A DNA stretch of 14,228 bases from positions 1-14,228 of the forward strand of contig JBFWJK010000078.1 in assembly GCA_050253255.1 (NCBI GenBank), read 5' to 3'. Each line of letters starts with the position of its first letter. Positions within the stretch are counted from its first letter, which is position 1. The position numbers and the translations under genes were made by a program. Under the pieces are notes generated by a model. The model did no database searches and was not told the DNA's origin. It worked only from the letters and a program-made list of their open reading frames with translations. Below are positions 7,418 through 14,228 of this stretch, one piece after another. The stretch comes from JACKCP01 sp050253255 (GTDB lineage Bacteria; Desulfobacterota; Desulfobacteria; Desulfobacterales; JACKCP01).

Positions 7418-8770
7418 ATGCATTACATCCCACATACAAAAGAGGATGTTGAAAAAATGCTTGCTTCCATTGGAGTGAAAACTGAAGATGAGGTTTTTGC
7501 TGGGATTCCTTCTTCGCTTAGAAGAAAATCTCCCTTAAATCTTCATGAACCCATGAGCGAGTGGAAAATAATTGACAGACTGAAAAGTATTTCCTCTGAA
7601 ATGACTCCTTCGTCTGAAAAAACAGTTTTCATGGGTGCGGGAAGCTATTTGCACAACATTCCGTCAGTTGTTCCATACCTTGTTTCAAGGTCGGAATTTA
7701 CAACTGCATATACACCATATCAGCCTGAAGTAAGTCAGGGAACTCTGCAGGCAATTTATGAATACCAGACTTTTACTGCAAATCTTTTTGGAATGGATAT
7801 TGCCAATGCCTCCATGTATGACGGGGCAACGGCTCTTGCTGAAGCGCTTTTAATGTCACTTCGAATAAAGAAAAAAACATCTAAGGTTGCAGTTTCAAAG
7901 GCTGTAAATCCATATTATTTAAAAGTTGTTGAAGCATATTTTGAGCCTACAGAATTTGAACTTGTATATATTCCCTTTGATGAAAACGGAAAAACAGATA
8001 TTTCAAAAATTGAAAATACAGATGATATTGCAGCCTTTGCAGTTCAGTCTCCTAATTTCTTTGGAATAATTGAAGAAAATGAGAATATTTCCAAAGCCTG
8101 TGAAGACAAAGGGTGTCTTTTTGTTTCATGTTTCAGTGAACCTTTTGCATTCGGCCTTTACAAACCTGCAGGACTTTACGGTGCAGACATTGTGTGCGGT
8201 GAAGGCCAGAGCATGGGAATTCCCCAGTCCTTTGGCGGCCCCGGTCTTGGAATGTTTTGCGCAAAGGAAAAATACATGCGTCAGATGCCGGGACGACTTT
8301 GCGGACAGACCCTGGACAAAGACGGAAAAAGAGGATTTGTTCTTACAATTTCCACAAGGGAACAGCATATAAGAAGAGAAAAGGCAACTTCAAACATCTG
8401 CTCGAACCAGGGACTTTGCGCTCTGACTTCTGCTATTTTCATGTCATGCCTTGGAAAAACAGGGCTTAAACAAATTGCAGAGATTAATTTCAATAATGCC
8501 TCATGGCTCAAGAAAAAACTTGTTGAACTTGGATTTGAAGAAAGATTTAAAGGTTCTTCAATTTTCAATGAGTTTGTATTGAAAGCTCCAAAGGGCTTTG
8601 AAAAAGTCTGGAAAAAATTAAGCGAAAAGGAAATTGTGTGCGGACTTCCCCTTGATAAATTTTATGAGGGATTTGAAAACAATTATCTTTTCTGCGTAAC
8701 AGAAGCTTTTTCCAAGGAAAACATGGAAAATCTTCTTGAAAATATAAAAAAGGAGGTAAGCAATGATTAA
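7418..8770 (+). CDS. gcvPA: Glycine dehydrogenase (decarboxylating) subunit 1
   Basis: The alpha subunit of the two-part P-protein, 450 residues and full length. It pairs with GcvPB to decarboxylate glycine and load the aminomethyl group on GcvH. Typical segments are FMGAGSYLHNIPSVV (71-85), AYTPYQPEVSQGTLQAIYEY (97-116), ASMYDGATALAEA (131-143), GEGQSMGIPQSFGGPGLGMF (261-280), MPGRLCGQT (290-298) and TISTREQHIRREKATSNICS (310-329). As expected for this subunit there is no PLP lysine, which is carried by GcvPB. It starts three bases after gcvH, with its ribosome site (GGAG) inside the gcvH coding end, and overlaps gcvPB by eight bases, so the two subunits should be made in balance. Confidence 0.97.
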   Translation: MHYIPHTKEDVEKMLASIGVKTEDEVFAGIPSSLRRKSPLNLHEPMSEWKIIDRLKSISSEMTPSSEKTVFMGAGSYLHNIPSVVPYLVSRSEFTTAYTPYQPEVSQGTLQAIYEYQTFTANLFGMDIANASMYDGATALAEALLMSLRIKKKTSKVAVSKAVNPYYLKVVEAYFEPTEFELVYIPFDENGKTDISKIENTDDIAAFAVQSPNFFGIIEENENISKACEDKGCLFVSCFSEPFAFGLYKPAGLYGADIVCGEGQSMGIPQSFGGPGLGMFCAKEKYMRQMPGRLCGQTLDKDGKRGFVLTISTREQHIRREKATSNICSNQGLCALTSAIFMSCLGKTGLKQIAEINFNNASWLKKKLVELGFEERFKGSSIFNEFVLKAPKGFEKVWKKLSEKEIVCGLPLDKFYEGFENNYLFCVTEAFSKENMENLLENIKKEVSND

Positions 8771-10214
8771 TGACAAGCTTACCGGTCTTGTGCTTGATGA
8801 GCCTTTGTTGTGGGAAAAGGGAAGCAGGGGAAGAATCGGAATTTCAATTCCTGAATCAGAAGTTGAAAAAGCAAAACCAGACAAAGACCTTGTCTGGGAA
8901 GGTCCTGATTTCCCTGAGCTTTCAGAAGTCGATGTTGTAAGACACTTTACAAGGCTTTCAACATGGAACTTTGGAGTTGATACAGGAATGTATCCCCTTG
9001 GTTCATGCACAATGAAATACAATCCAAAACTCAATGAAAAAACAGCTTCAATGGAAGGCTTTATAAGTTCCCATCCCCTTTTGCCTGATAATCTGTGTCA
9101 GGGTACTCTGAAACTTATGTATGAGCTTCAGGAGCTGTTATGTGAAATTACTGGCCTTGATGCATTTACTCTTCAGCCTGCTGCAGGAGCTCAGGGTGAG
9201 CTCTGCGGAATGCTTATATTTAATGCATTTCACAAGAAAAACGGCAAAAGGCGTAAAAAAATCATAATTCCAGACACTGCCCACGGAACAAATCCTGCCT
9301 CATGTGCATTGTGCGGATTTGAACCTGTGGGACTAATTTCAGGCTCTGACGGTATTCTGCATCCTGATGCTGTAAGAGAGATCATGGATGAAGATACAGC
9401 AGGAATAATGATTACAAACCCAAATACTCTTGGGCTTTTTGAGGAAAACATCAGGGAAATAGCTCAGGTTGTCCATGAAAAAGGCGGTCTTGTTTACTGT
9501 GACGGAGCAAACATGAATGCAATCATGGGTGCTGTGAGCATGAGAGAAATCGGGGTTGATGTAATTCATTTAAATCTTCACAAAACTTTTTCAACACCAC
9601 ACGGCGGCGGCGGTCCCGGAGCCGGTCCTGTAGGAGTTATAAAAGAGCTCGAAGAATTTCTTCCTGTTCCAAGGATTGAAAAAAACAGTGATAAATTTGT
9701 TCTGAATTCAGATTTTCCTTTATCAATTGGAAAACTCCATGCATTCCACGGAAACTATGGAGTGCTTATCAAGGCTTACACATACATCCTTTCCATGGGG
9801 AAAGATCTTTTTGACGTGAGCACAAAAGCTGTTTTAAATGCAAACTACATAAAGGAAAACCTAAAAGACGTGTTTCATCTTCCATATGACAGGCCATGCA
9901 TGCATGAGTGTGTTTTTACAGATGAAAATTTTGAGGAATATAAGGTTTCCACTTTAGATATTGCAAAAAGACTTCTTGATTTCGGATTCCATCCTCCAAC
10001 TATTTATTTCCCGCTTGTTGTTCACGGGGCAATAATGATTGAACCTACAGAATCTGAATCAAAAGAGGAAATAGACAGATTTATTGAAGTAATGAAACAG
10101 ATTGCAAGGGAGGCAAAGGAAAATCCTGATATTTTGCACAATGCTCCGAAAAATCCCAAAGTCGGAAGACTTGATGAAACTCTTGCAGCAAGAAAACCAA
10201 AGCTTAAGGGCTGA
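8763..10214 (+). CDS. gcvPB: Glycine dehydrogenase (decarboxylating) subunit 2, PLP-binding
   Basis: The catalytic PLP subunit of the split P-protein, 483 residues. The cofactor lysine is Lys274 in VIHLNLHKTFSTPHGGGGPG (267-286), with the glycine-rich loop after it. Supporting motifs are MYPLGSCTMKYNPK (76-89), LQPAAGAQGE (137-146), PDTAHGTNPAS (170-180), ITNPNTLGLFE (217-227) and YCDGANMNAIMG (245-256). A near-ideal AAGGAGG lies just before the ATG, inside the last codons of gcvPA. Its stop codon shares one base with the lipB start. All key residues are present, and nothing suggests divergence from the bacterial two-subunit type. Confidence 0.97.
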   Translation: MINDKLTGLVLDEPLLWEKGSRGRIGISIPESEVEKAKPDKDLVWEGPDFPELSEVDVVRHFTRLSTWNFGVDTGMYPLGSCTMKYNPKLNEKTASMEGFISSHPLLPDNLCQGTLKLMYELQELLCEITGLDAFTLQPAAGAQGELCGMLIFNAFHKKNGKRRKKIIIPDTAHGTNPASCALCGFEPVGLISGSDGILHPDAVREIMDEDTAGIMITNPNTLGLFEENIREIAQVVHEKGGLVYCDGANMNAIMGAVSMREIGVDVIHLNLHKTFSTPHGGGGPGAGPVGVIKELEEFLPVPRIEKNSDKFVLNSDFPLSIGKLHAFHGNYGVLIKAYTYILSMGKDLFDVSTKAVLNANYIKENLKDVFHLPYDRPCMHECVFTDENFEEYKVSTLDIAKRLLDFGFHPPTIYFPLVVHGAIMIEPTESESKEEIDRFIEVMKQIAREAKENPDILHNAPKNPKVGRLDETLAARKPKLKG

Positions 10215-10888
10215 TGAATAAAAAAATTGTATTTTTGGACATGGGGAAGACTTTTTACAAGTCTTCCCTTTTGTTTCAGGAAAAACTTGTTGAAAAAAAA
10301 ATAAACGATTCTTCTCTTAAAGATTTTCTTATTTTTACAGAGCATGAACCTGTAATTACCCTTGGAAAAAGGGGAGGAAAAGAGTTTATTTTAAGTGAAA
10401 AACCTTTTTTAAAGGAAAATAACGTAAGTATTGTTGAAACAACAAGGGGCGGACTTTCAACCTGCCACATGCCGGGTCAGGCTGTTTTTTATCCTGTGTT
10501 AAATCTTAAGGATTTAAATATGGGAGTAAAGGAATATTCCATTAAACTCATGGATGCAATTGAGGATTTTTTAAGGAAGTACAATGTCTGTTCTTCAAGA
10601 ACTGAAAATTATCCTGGTGTATTTGTAAATAGTAAAAAAATTGCAAGTATTGGTCTTTCAGTAAGAAAAAATATCTGCTGGCACGGGTTGAGCATCAATA
10701 TAAATAACGATCATTCTCTTTTTGACTGCGTGGTTGCATGCGGACTCAAGGATATATCCATGACAAGGCTTTGTGATGAAACAGATCTTGAGCTTTCCAT
10801 GGATAAGATTAAAACAGATTTCCTTGATTCATTTGTTAAAATATTTGGATTTGAAATTTCGGCATCCGGCGAGAAGCTGCCGGATTGA
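10214..10888 (+). CDS. lipB: Octanoyltransferase LipB (lipoate biosynthesis)
   Basis: Transfers octanoyl from octanoyl-ACP to the lipoyl-domain lysine of apo-carriers such as GcvH; 224 residues, cytoplasmic. Family motifs are FTEHEPVITLGKRGG (41-55), TRGGLSTCHMPGQAVFYPVL (77-96, the equivalent of the usual RGGxxTYHGPGQ block), SKKIASIGLSVRKNICWHGL (140-159) with the catalytic Lys142, and FDCVVACGL (170-178) with the catalytic Cys176. The Lys-Cys dyad is therefore intact. The substrate-pocket block is divergent, with Cys and Met where Tyr and Gly are usual. The start overlaps the gcvPB stop as TGATG, implying translational coupling to the glycine decarboxylase genes and pointing to GcvH as a main substrate. 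Confidence 0.93.
   Translation: MNKKIVFLDMGKTFYKSSLLFQEKLVEKKINDSSLKDFLIFTEHEPVITLGKRGGKEFILSEKPFLKENNVSIVETTRGGLSTCHMPGQAVFYPVLNLKDLNMGVKEYSIKLMDAIEDFLRKYNVCSSRTENYPGVFVNSKKIASIGLSVRKNICWHGLSININNDHSLFDCVVACGLKDISMTRLCDETDLELSMDKIKTDFLDSFVKIFGFEISASGEKLPD
10864..10885 (+). repeat. GC-rich hairpin at the lipB stop codon
   Basis: Perfect 7-base arms ATCCGGC (10864-10870) and GCCGGAT (10879-10885) enclose an 8-base loop and end immediately before the lipB TGA. The following TGATTTATTTGC is only moderately T-rich, so it may be a weak terminator, a pause site or an RNA end-protecting hairpin. It stands out against the AT-rich surroundings. Confidence 0.5.
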
Positions 10889-10954
10889 TTTATTTGCAAT
10901 AAACTGGTTTTTTCTGGTGGTTTGCAATTATTGTCCGGAAATTTAATTTCTACA

Positions 10955-10984
10955 TACAATCCCAAACTCCTGCTTGGGATTGTA
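10955..10984 (+). repeat. Perfect 11-base-pair hairpin upstream of lipA
   Basis: Arms TACAATCCCAA (10955-10965) and TTGGGATTGTA (10974-10984) are perfect complements around an 8-base loop. It sits 8 bases before the lipA ribosome site AGGAGA (10993-10998), and ACAATTTTAG follows. In the mRNA it could attenuate lipA transcription, mark a processing site, or set translation of lipA apart from lipB; as DNA it could be an operator. Two TTTGCAAT copies (10893-10900 and 10921-10928) precede it. Confidence 0.6.
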
Positions 10985-11002
10985 ACAATTTTAGGAGAAA
11001 AA

Positions 11003-11899
11003 ATGTCTCTAACTCATTCAAGAAAAATGCTGAAAGAGCAGGGCATAAGGGTTTCAAAACCAAAATGGCTGAGAAAACCTCTTCCCTCAGGACCGGAATA
11101 TGAAAAAATAAAGTCTCTTTTAAAAAAGGGTGGACTTCATACTGTATGTTCTCAGGCAAAATGTCCAAACCAGTTTGAGTGCTACTCAAAAGGAACTGCC
11201 ACTTTTCTGATTCTTGGTGAAAAGTGCACAAGAAACTGCAAATTCTGTGCAATAGAGCAGTCTTTTAATGAGGCGGTGGACAAAGATGAACCTGAAAAAG
11301 TTGCTTATGCTGCAAAACAGATGGGGCTTAAATATGTTGTTGTAACTTCGGTTACAAGAGATGACCTTGAAGACGGGGGCGCATTTCTGTTTGCAGAAGT
11401 TATTCATGAACTTAAAAAAAATATTGAAAATGTTTTTGTTGAAGTTCTTATCCCGGATTTTAAAGGTAATGAAAAAGCTCTTGATACAGTATTAAATGCA
11501 AATCCCGATGTATTAAATCACAATGTTGAAACAGCAAAAAATCTCTATGAAAAAGCAAGACCAATGGCAGATTATGACCAGTCTTTAAAGGTTTTGTCAT
11601 ACTGCAAGAATAAAAGACCTGATATCTATGTCAAGTCGGGACTTATGGCAGGTCTTGGTGAGACAATGGAAGAGCTTTTAAATACAATAAAAGACATAAA
11701 AAAAACCGGAACCGATTTTATTACAATAGGACAGTATCTGCAGCCTTCTGCAAATCATCTTAAAGTTGAAAAATTTTATACTCCTGAAGAGTTTGAACAA
11801 ATAGAAAAATTTTGTGAAAATCTTGGTTTTAAGGGAGCTGCCTGCGGGCCGTTTGTAAGAAGTTCCTACAAGGCTTTTGAGATGTTTGCTTCCGTCTGA
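11003..11899 (+). CDS. lipA: Lipoyl synthase (radical SAM)
   Basis: Inserts two sulfur atoms into protein-bound octanoyl groups to make lipoyl, using two [4Fe-4S] clusters. With the ATG at 11003 it is 298 residues. The auxiliary cluster motif is CSQAKCPNQFEC (Cys49, 54, 60), the radical SAM motif CTRNCKFC (Cys75, 79, 82), and the C-terminal RSSY (286-289) supplies the serine ligand of the auxiliary cluster. Other family marks are TVCSQAKCPNQ, KGTATFLILG (63-72), VTSVTRDDLEDGG (114-126) and LNHNVET (171-177). The frame extends back to a TTG at 10922, but that would run through the hairpin, and AGGAGA sits directly before the ATG. It is the last gene of the operon, 114 bases after lipB. Confidence 0.96.
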   Translation: MSLTHSRKMLKEQGIRVSKPKWLRKPLPSGPEYEKIKSLLKKGGLHTVCSQAKCPNQFECYSKGTATFLILGEKCTRNCKFCAIEQSFNEAVDKDEPEKVAYAAKQMGLKYVVVTSVTRDDLEDGGAFLFAEVIHELKKNIENVFVEVLIPDFKGNEKALDTVLNANPDVLNHNVETAKNLYEKARPMADYDQSLKVLSYCKNKRPDIYVKSGLMAGLGETMEELLNTIKDIKKTGTDFITIGQYLQPSANHLKVEKFYTPEEFEQIEKFCENLGFKGAACGPFVRSSYKAFEMFASV

Positions 11900-11947
11900 T
11901 CTGACCGGTTAGGATTTTTTAATGAAACAACCTTTTTTTAAGAGTCA

Positions 11948-11974
11948 GGTACACCAGAAATTTTCTGGTGTACC
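11948..11974. terminator. Inverted repeat between convergent lipA and MCP genes, probable bidirectional terminator
   Basis: Arms GGTACACCAGA (11948-11958) and TCTGGTGTACC (11964-11974) are perfect complements around a 5-base loop. The position, 49 bases after lipA and 37 bases after the MCP stop, suits ending both transcripts. Neither strand has a long T run directly after the stem, so termination is inferred from position and stem strength rather than from a classic intrinsic signature. Confidence 0.6.
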
Positions 11975-12011
11975 CGTATTAAAAGAATTGTAAAAATTTT
12001 ATTTTTGATTC

Positions 12012-13736
12012 TCAGTCTACAATAAATTTTTCAACAATTTCATTGAGAGCTTCGGCCATTTTCTTTAAATCTGCAGCACGGTCTCTGACCTGACTGCTGT
12101 TTTCAGCTATTTCAGACGACGATGAACTGACTCCTGCAATGTCTTGAGAAATTGTCTGAGACACTTCTGAACTCTGGGCTACATTTTCATTTACTTCCTG
12201 AATTCCTGCGGAAAGCTGAACCACATTTTCAGATATTTCATTTGTAACTGCAGACTGCTCTTCTATGGCAGATGCAATAGACTCAACAATTTCTCTTGTT
12301 TCATCAATAATTTTTGTCACACCGCCGATAGATTCTGCGGTAAGTCCTGAAACACTCTGAATATTGTCGATCTGAGCCTTTATATCATTGGTTGCCTCAG
12401 CAGTCTGAGCTGCAAGGATCTTGATCTCATTTGCAACCACGGCAAAACCCTTGCCGGCTTCACCTGCTCTTGCAGATTCAATTGAAGCATTCAGGGCAAG
12501 GAGATTAACCTGCTGTGAAATATCAGTTATTGTTTCCACAACTTTTCCTACAGAATCTGCTGCATTTGTAAGCCGTTTCATTTCTTCTGAGGCATCTTTT
12601 GTTTTTGAAGAAGCTTCAGCTGATATTTTTCTTGCCTGCTCAGCATTTTGAGCAATCTCTCTTATTGTCGAATTCATCTGTTCTGCAGCTGAGGCTACAG
12701 CATTTGCATTGCTGGAAGACTGTTCCATGGAAGCTGCTATGCTGTTCATTCCTGTGCTGAGTTCTTCTGCTGCTGATGCGGCACTTTCGGCCCTCCGGGA
12801 CATGGACCCGGCTCCGCTGCTCATTTCTTCAGATATGGCTGATAATTCATTTGAAGACTGATCTACATTCGAGGCTTCTCCAAACAGCTGCCTTATTATA
12901 TTCTGGAGTTTTTCAAGAAAAACATTGAACCATTTTCCAAGCTCACCAAGTTCATCATTTGATTTGATTTCAATCCTTTTTGTAAGATCCCCGTCACCTT
13001 CGGCAATATCCGTAAAGCTCAGAATCATCGACTTAAGGGATCCTGTAATACCAAAAACAATGTAAAGGCATATTGCTGTGATTCCGAGAAAGAAAATTCC
13101 TGCTAAAGTAATAAGGGTTGTCACAAGCGAAGTTACTCTTTTATCAATCGATGCTTTCATTTCATTTTTATAGGCTTCAATATTATCTATGTACAGCCCT
13201 GTACCTATCCAGTAATCTGTGCCAGGAATCATTTCTGCATAGCTCAGTTTGGGAACCTCTCCGGCTCCCGGCTTAGGCCAGATATAAGTGACAAAACCTC
13301 CTCCGTCACCGGCCCTGTTCCTGAGTTCCCGCACAAGATATACTCCGTTTTTATCCTTCATGTCTGACAGATCGCTGCCCTGAAGTTTTTTATTAGGGGG
13401 GAGGGCAATGTTTGTAGTCCCCTGATACACAAAATAATATCCTGATTTGTCATCTTCGAAACGGATGTCATCAATAAGTCCGCGTATTACTTCAATCCTT
13501 TGATTCTCGTTTTTTAAGGTTTCAACAGCATGGCCCACTGCAACGGCTATGGTATGGGTGGCAACCTGAAGCTTTTGCTTCTGATCCTTTAGCATTACAT
13601 TTTCTGTGGAAGAGATTGCCATATCCCTTATATGATTGCTGCTGTATACAGCAGCCCAGGCCATACCGAGAAACAGGATAAATACAAGACAGATAATAAT
13701 GTACATTCTTTGTTTTACGCTTAAGCGGTTGAGCAT
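12012..13736 (-). CDS. Methyl-accepting chemotaxis protein with single-Cache periplasmic sensor
   Basis: A 574-residue transmembrane chemoreceptor. TM1 is about 11-31; a periplasmic sCache-type domain spans about 35-195 (GYYFVYQGTTNIALPP near 99-114, then YAEMIPGTDYWIGTGLYID at 166-184); TM2 is about 204-229; HAMP about 230-283; then a long coiled-coil signalling domain. The hairpin tip that binds CheW and CheA reads QQVNLLALNASIESARAGE (408-426) followed by GKGFAVVANEIKILA, a well-preserved version of the family consensus. Ala- and Ser-rich helices on either side contain likely methylation sites. The C-terminus is KFIVD, without a CheR-binding pentapeptide such as NWETF. A GGAGG sits seven bases before the ATG. 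No che genes are nearby, so it is a solitary receptor. Related Cache domains bind small organic acids; the ligand here is unknown. Confidence 0.95.
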   Translation of the reverse strand: MLNRLSVKQRMYIIICLVFILFLGMAWAAVYSSNHIRDMAISSTENVMLKDQKQKLQVATHTIAVAVGHAVETLKNENQRIEVIRGLIDDIRFEDDKSGYYFVYQGTTNIALPPNKKLQGSDLSDMKDKNGVYLVRELRNRAGDGGGFVTYIWPKPGAGEVPKLSYAEMIPGTDYWIGTGLYIDNIEAYKNEMKASIDKRVTSLVTTLITLAGIFFLGITAICLYIVFGITGSLKSMILSFTDIAEGDGDLTKRIEIKSNDELGELGKWFNVFLEKLQNIIRQLFGEASNVDQSSNELSAISEEMSSGAGSMSRRAESAASAAEELSTGMNSIAASMEQSSSNANAVASAAEQMNSTIREIAQNAEQARKISAEASSKTKDASEEMKRLTNAADSVGKVVETITDISQQVNLLALNASIESARAGEAGKGFAVVANEIKILAAQTAEATNDIKAQIDNIQSVSGLTAESIGGVTKIIDETREIVESIASAIEEQSAVTNEISENVVQLSAGIQEVNENVAQSSEVSQTISQDIAGVSSSSSEIAENSSQVRDRAADLKKMAEALNEIVEKFIVD

Positions 13737-14111
13737 GGATTCCTCCGTCAGGTGTGATAAAATTAAAGCTTTAGAATATCTTTTGGGATATAACAGCAGT
13801 ATAATAAATATAAGTCTGATTTTATGATGTAAGCGCTGTTTACAAAAGAGGGCTTATTTATTCCACAGCTTAAAAAATTCGGGTTTTTATTGCTTTTGAC
13901 AAAATTGATTTAATATTTGAATATATTATTTTTTATAAAAATTTAAAGATATAATATTTGATGCATTGCAAATGCTTTTTTACGAAATATTACAAGTAAT
14001 TTAAGAAAAGATTGCAGATCAGGGTTTAAGGCTGTTTTATTGACTCAGAAAGCCTGATAAAGCAGTAAATAAAATTTAAGAAACAGCTTGGAAAAACAGG
14101 AAATTAATCTA
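13737..14111. other. Intergenic region without a convincing gene
   Basis: About 375 very AT-rich bases between the divergent MCP gene and the partial gene at the right edge; both promoters should lie here. Items seen are an imperfect palindrome TGTAA-N7-TTACA (13828-13844), a TTGACA (13896-13901) with no well-spaced -10, a TATAAT (13950-13955), a small hairpin GCATT-GCA-AATGC followed by six T (13963-13981), and TTGACT (14040-14045) with TAAATA 20 bases later. Open frames are very short. No promoter can be fixed with confidence, and no flagellar sigma-28 consensus precedes the MCP gene. Confidence 0.5.
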
Positions 14112-14228
14112 ATGATAAAACTTTATCTTGATCTTTCAAAACACTGCATAAAAACTGAAATGAAAAAGCATTATGAAAAAAAACTTTCACTTTGTCTCAA
14201 AAACAAAGCTGAAAGAGAAACAGAAGAT
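14112..14228 (+). CDS. Possible gene start, unknown product, partial at window edge
   Basis: An ATG at 14112 opens 39 codons that run off the window without a stop. An ACAGGA lies about nine to ten bases upstream, a usable if not strong ribosome site. The peptide begins MIKLYLDLSKHCIKTEMKK and is rich in Lys and Glu, with predicted helical character and no signal peptide. I do not recognise a family. The reading frame is long for such AT-rich sequence only in a modest way, so it may be a real N-terminus or a chance frame. Confidence 0.45.
   Translation, partial: MIKLYLDLSKHCIKTEMKKHYEKKLSLCLKNKAERETED

Noticed and set aside
10922..11002. N-terminal extension of lipA from a TTG at 10922
   Set aside because: It would translate through the 11-bp hairpin and lacks a ribosome site, whereas AGGAGA directly precedes the ATG at 11003 and that start gives a normal LipA N-terminus.
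13963..13981. Small hairpin followed by six T on the plus strand
   Set aside because: Looks like a minimal intrinsic terminator but has a 5-bp AT-rich stem with a 3-base loop and no plus-strand gene before it; likely chance in AT-rich DNA, though an unseen small RNA cannot be excluded.
1..14228. Mobile elements, CRISPR arrays, tRNA or rRNA genes
   Set aside because: No transposase or integrase motifs, no regularly spaced repeats and no tRNA- or rRNA-like segments were seen on reading either strand.

Overview
This is an AT-rich stretch of bacterial chromosome with Gram-negative traits: periplasmic sensor domains, a prepilin and a secreted binding protein. Split glycine decarboxylase subunits, linked lipB-lipA, and numerous c-di-GMP and chemotaxis sensors suggest a Desulfobacterota (Desulfobacterales-type) organism. 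That placement is an impression from gene content and protein style, not a search result. No mobile element, rRNA, tRNA or CRISPR array was seen.

The left part (1-3501) is read on the minus strand. In order of transcription it holds a GspG-like pseudopilin, a membrane HD-GYP c-di-GMP phosphodiesterase 9 bases downstream of it, and, after a 205-base gap, a secreted periplasmic substrate-binding protein cut off by the window edge.

The centre (3650-11899) is a complete glycine cleavage and lipoylation locus. lpd (L-protein) lies on the minus strand and ends in a clear intrinsic terminator. Divergent from it, across about 160 bases of AT-rich regulatory DNA, runs a plus-strand operon: an Lrp/AsnC regulator, gcvT, gcvH, gcvPA, gcvPB, lipB and lipA. 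The genes from the regulator to lipB are tightly packed, with gaps of 3-12 bases or overlaps. lipA follows after 114 bases containing two hairpins. LipB and LipA would octanoylate and then sulfurate Lys68 of GcvH. P-protein (PA+PB), T-protein and L-protein would then carry out glycine + THF + NAD+ <-> CO2 + NH3 + methylene-THF + NADH. The system is reversible, so in an anaerobe it could also work toward glycine synthesis; the sequence does not decide the direction.

The right part holds a transmembrane methyl-accepting chemotaxis protein on the minus strand, convergent with lipA and separated from it by a strong inverted repeat. Beyond it lie about 375 bases without a convincing gene, then the first 39 codons of a possible plus-strand gene that runs off the window.

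The locus is mostly recognisable metabolism and signalling, and I do not see a wholly novel system. The points most worth a second look are the pseudopilin/HD-GYP pairing, the enlarged and divergent GcvT, the hairpin-rich lipB-lipA gap, and the shared regulatory region between lpd and the regulator gene.
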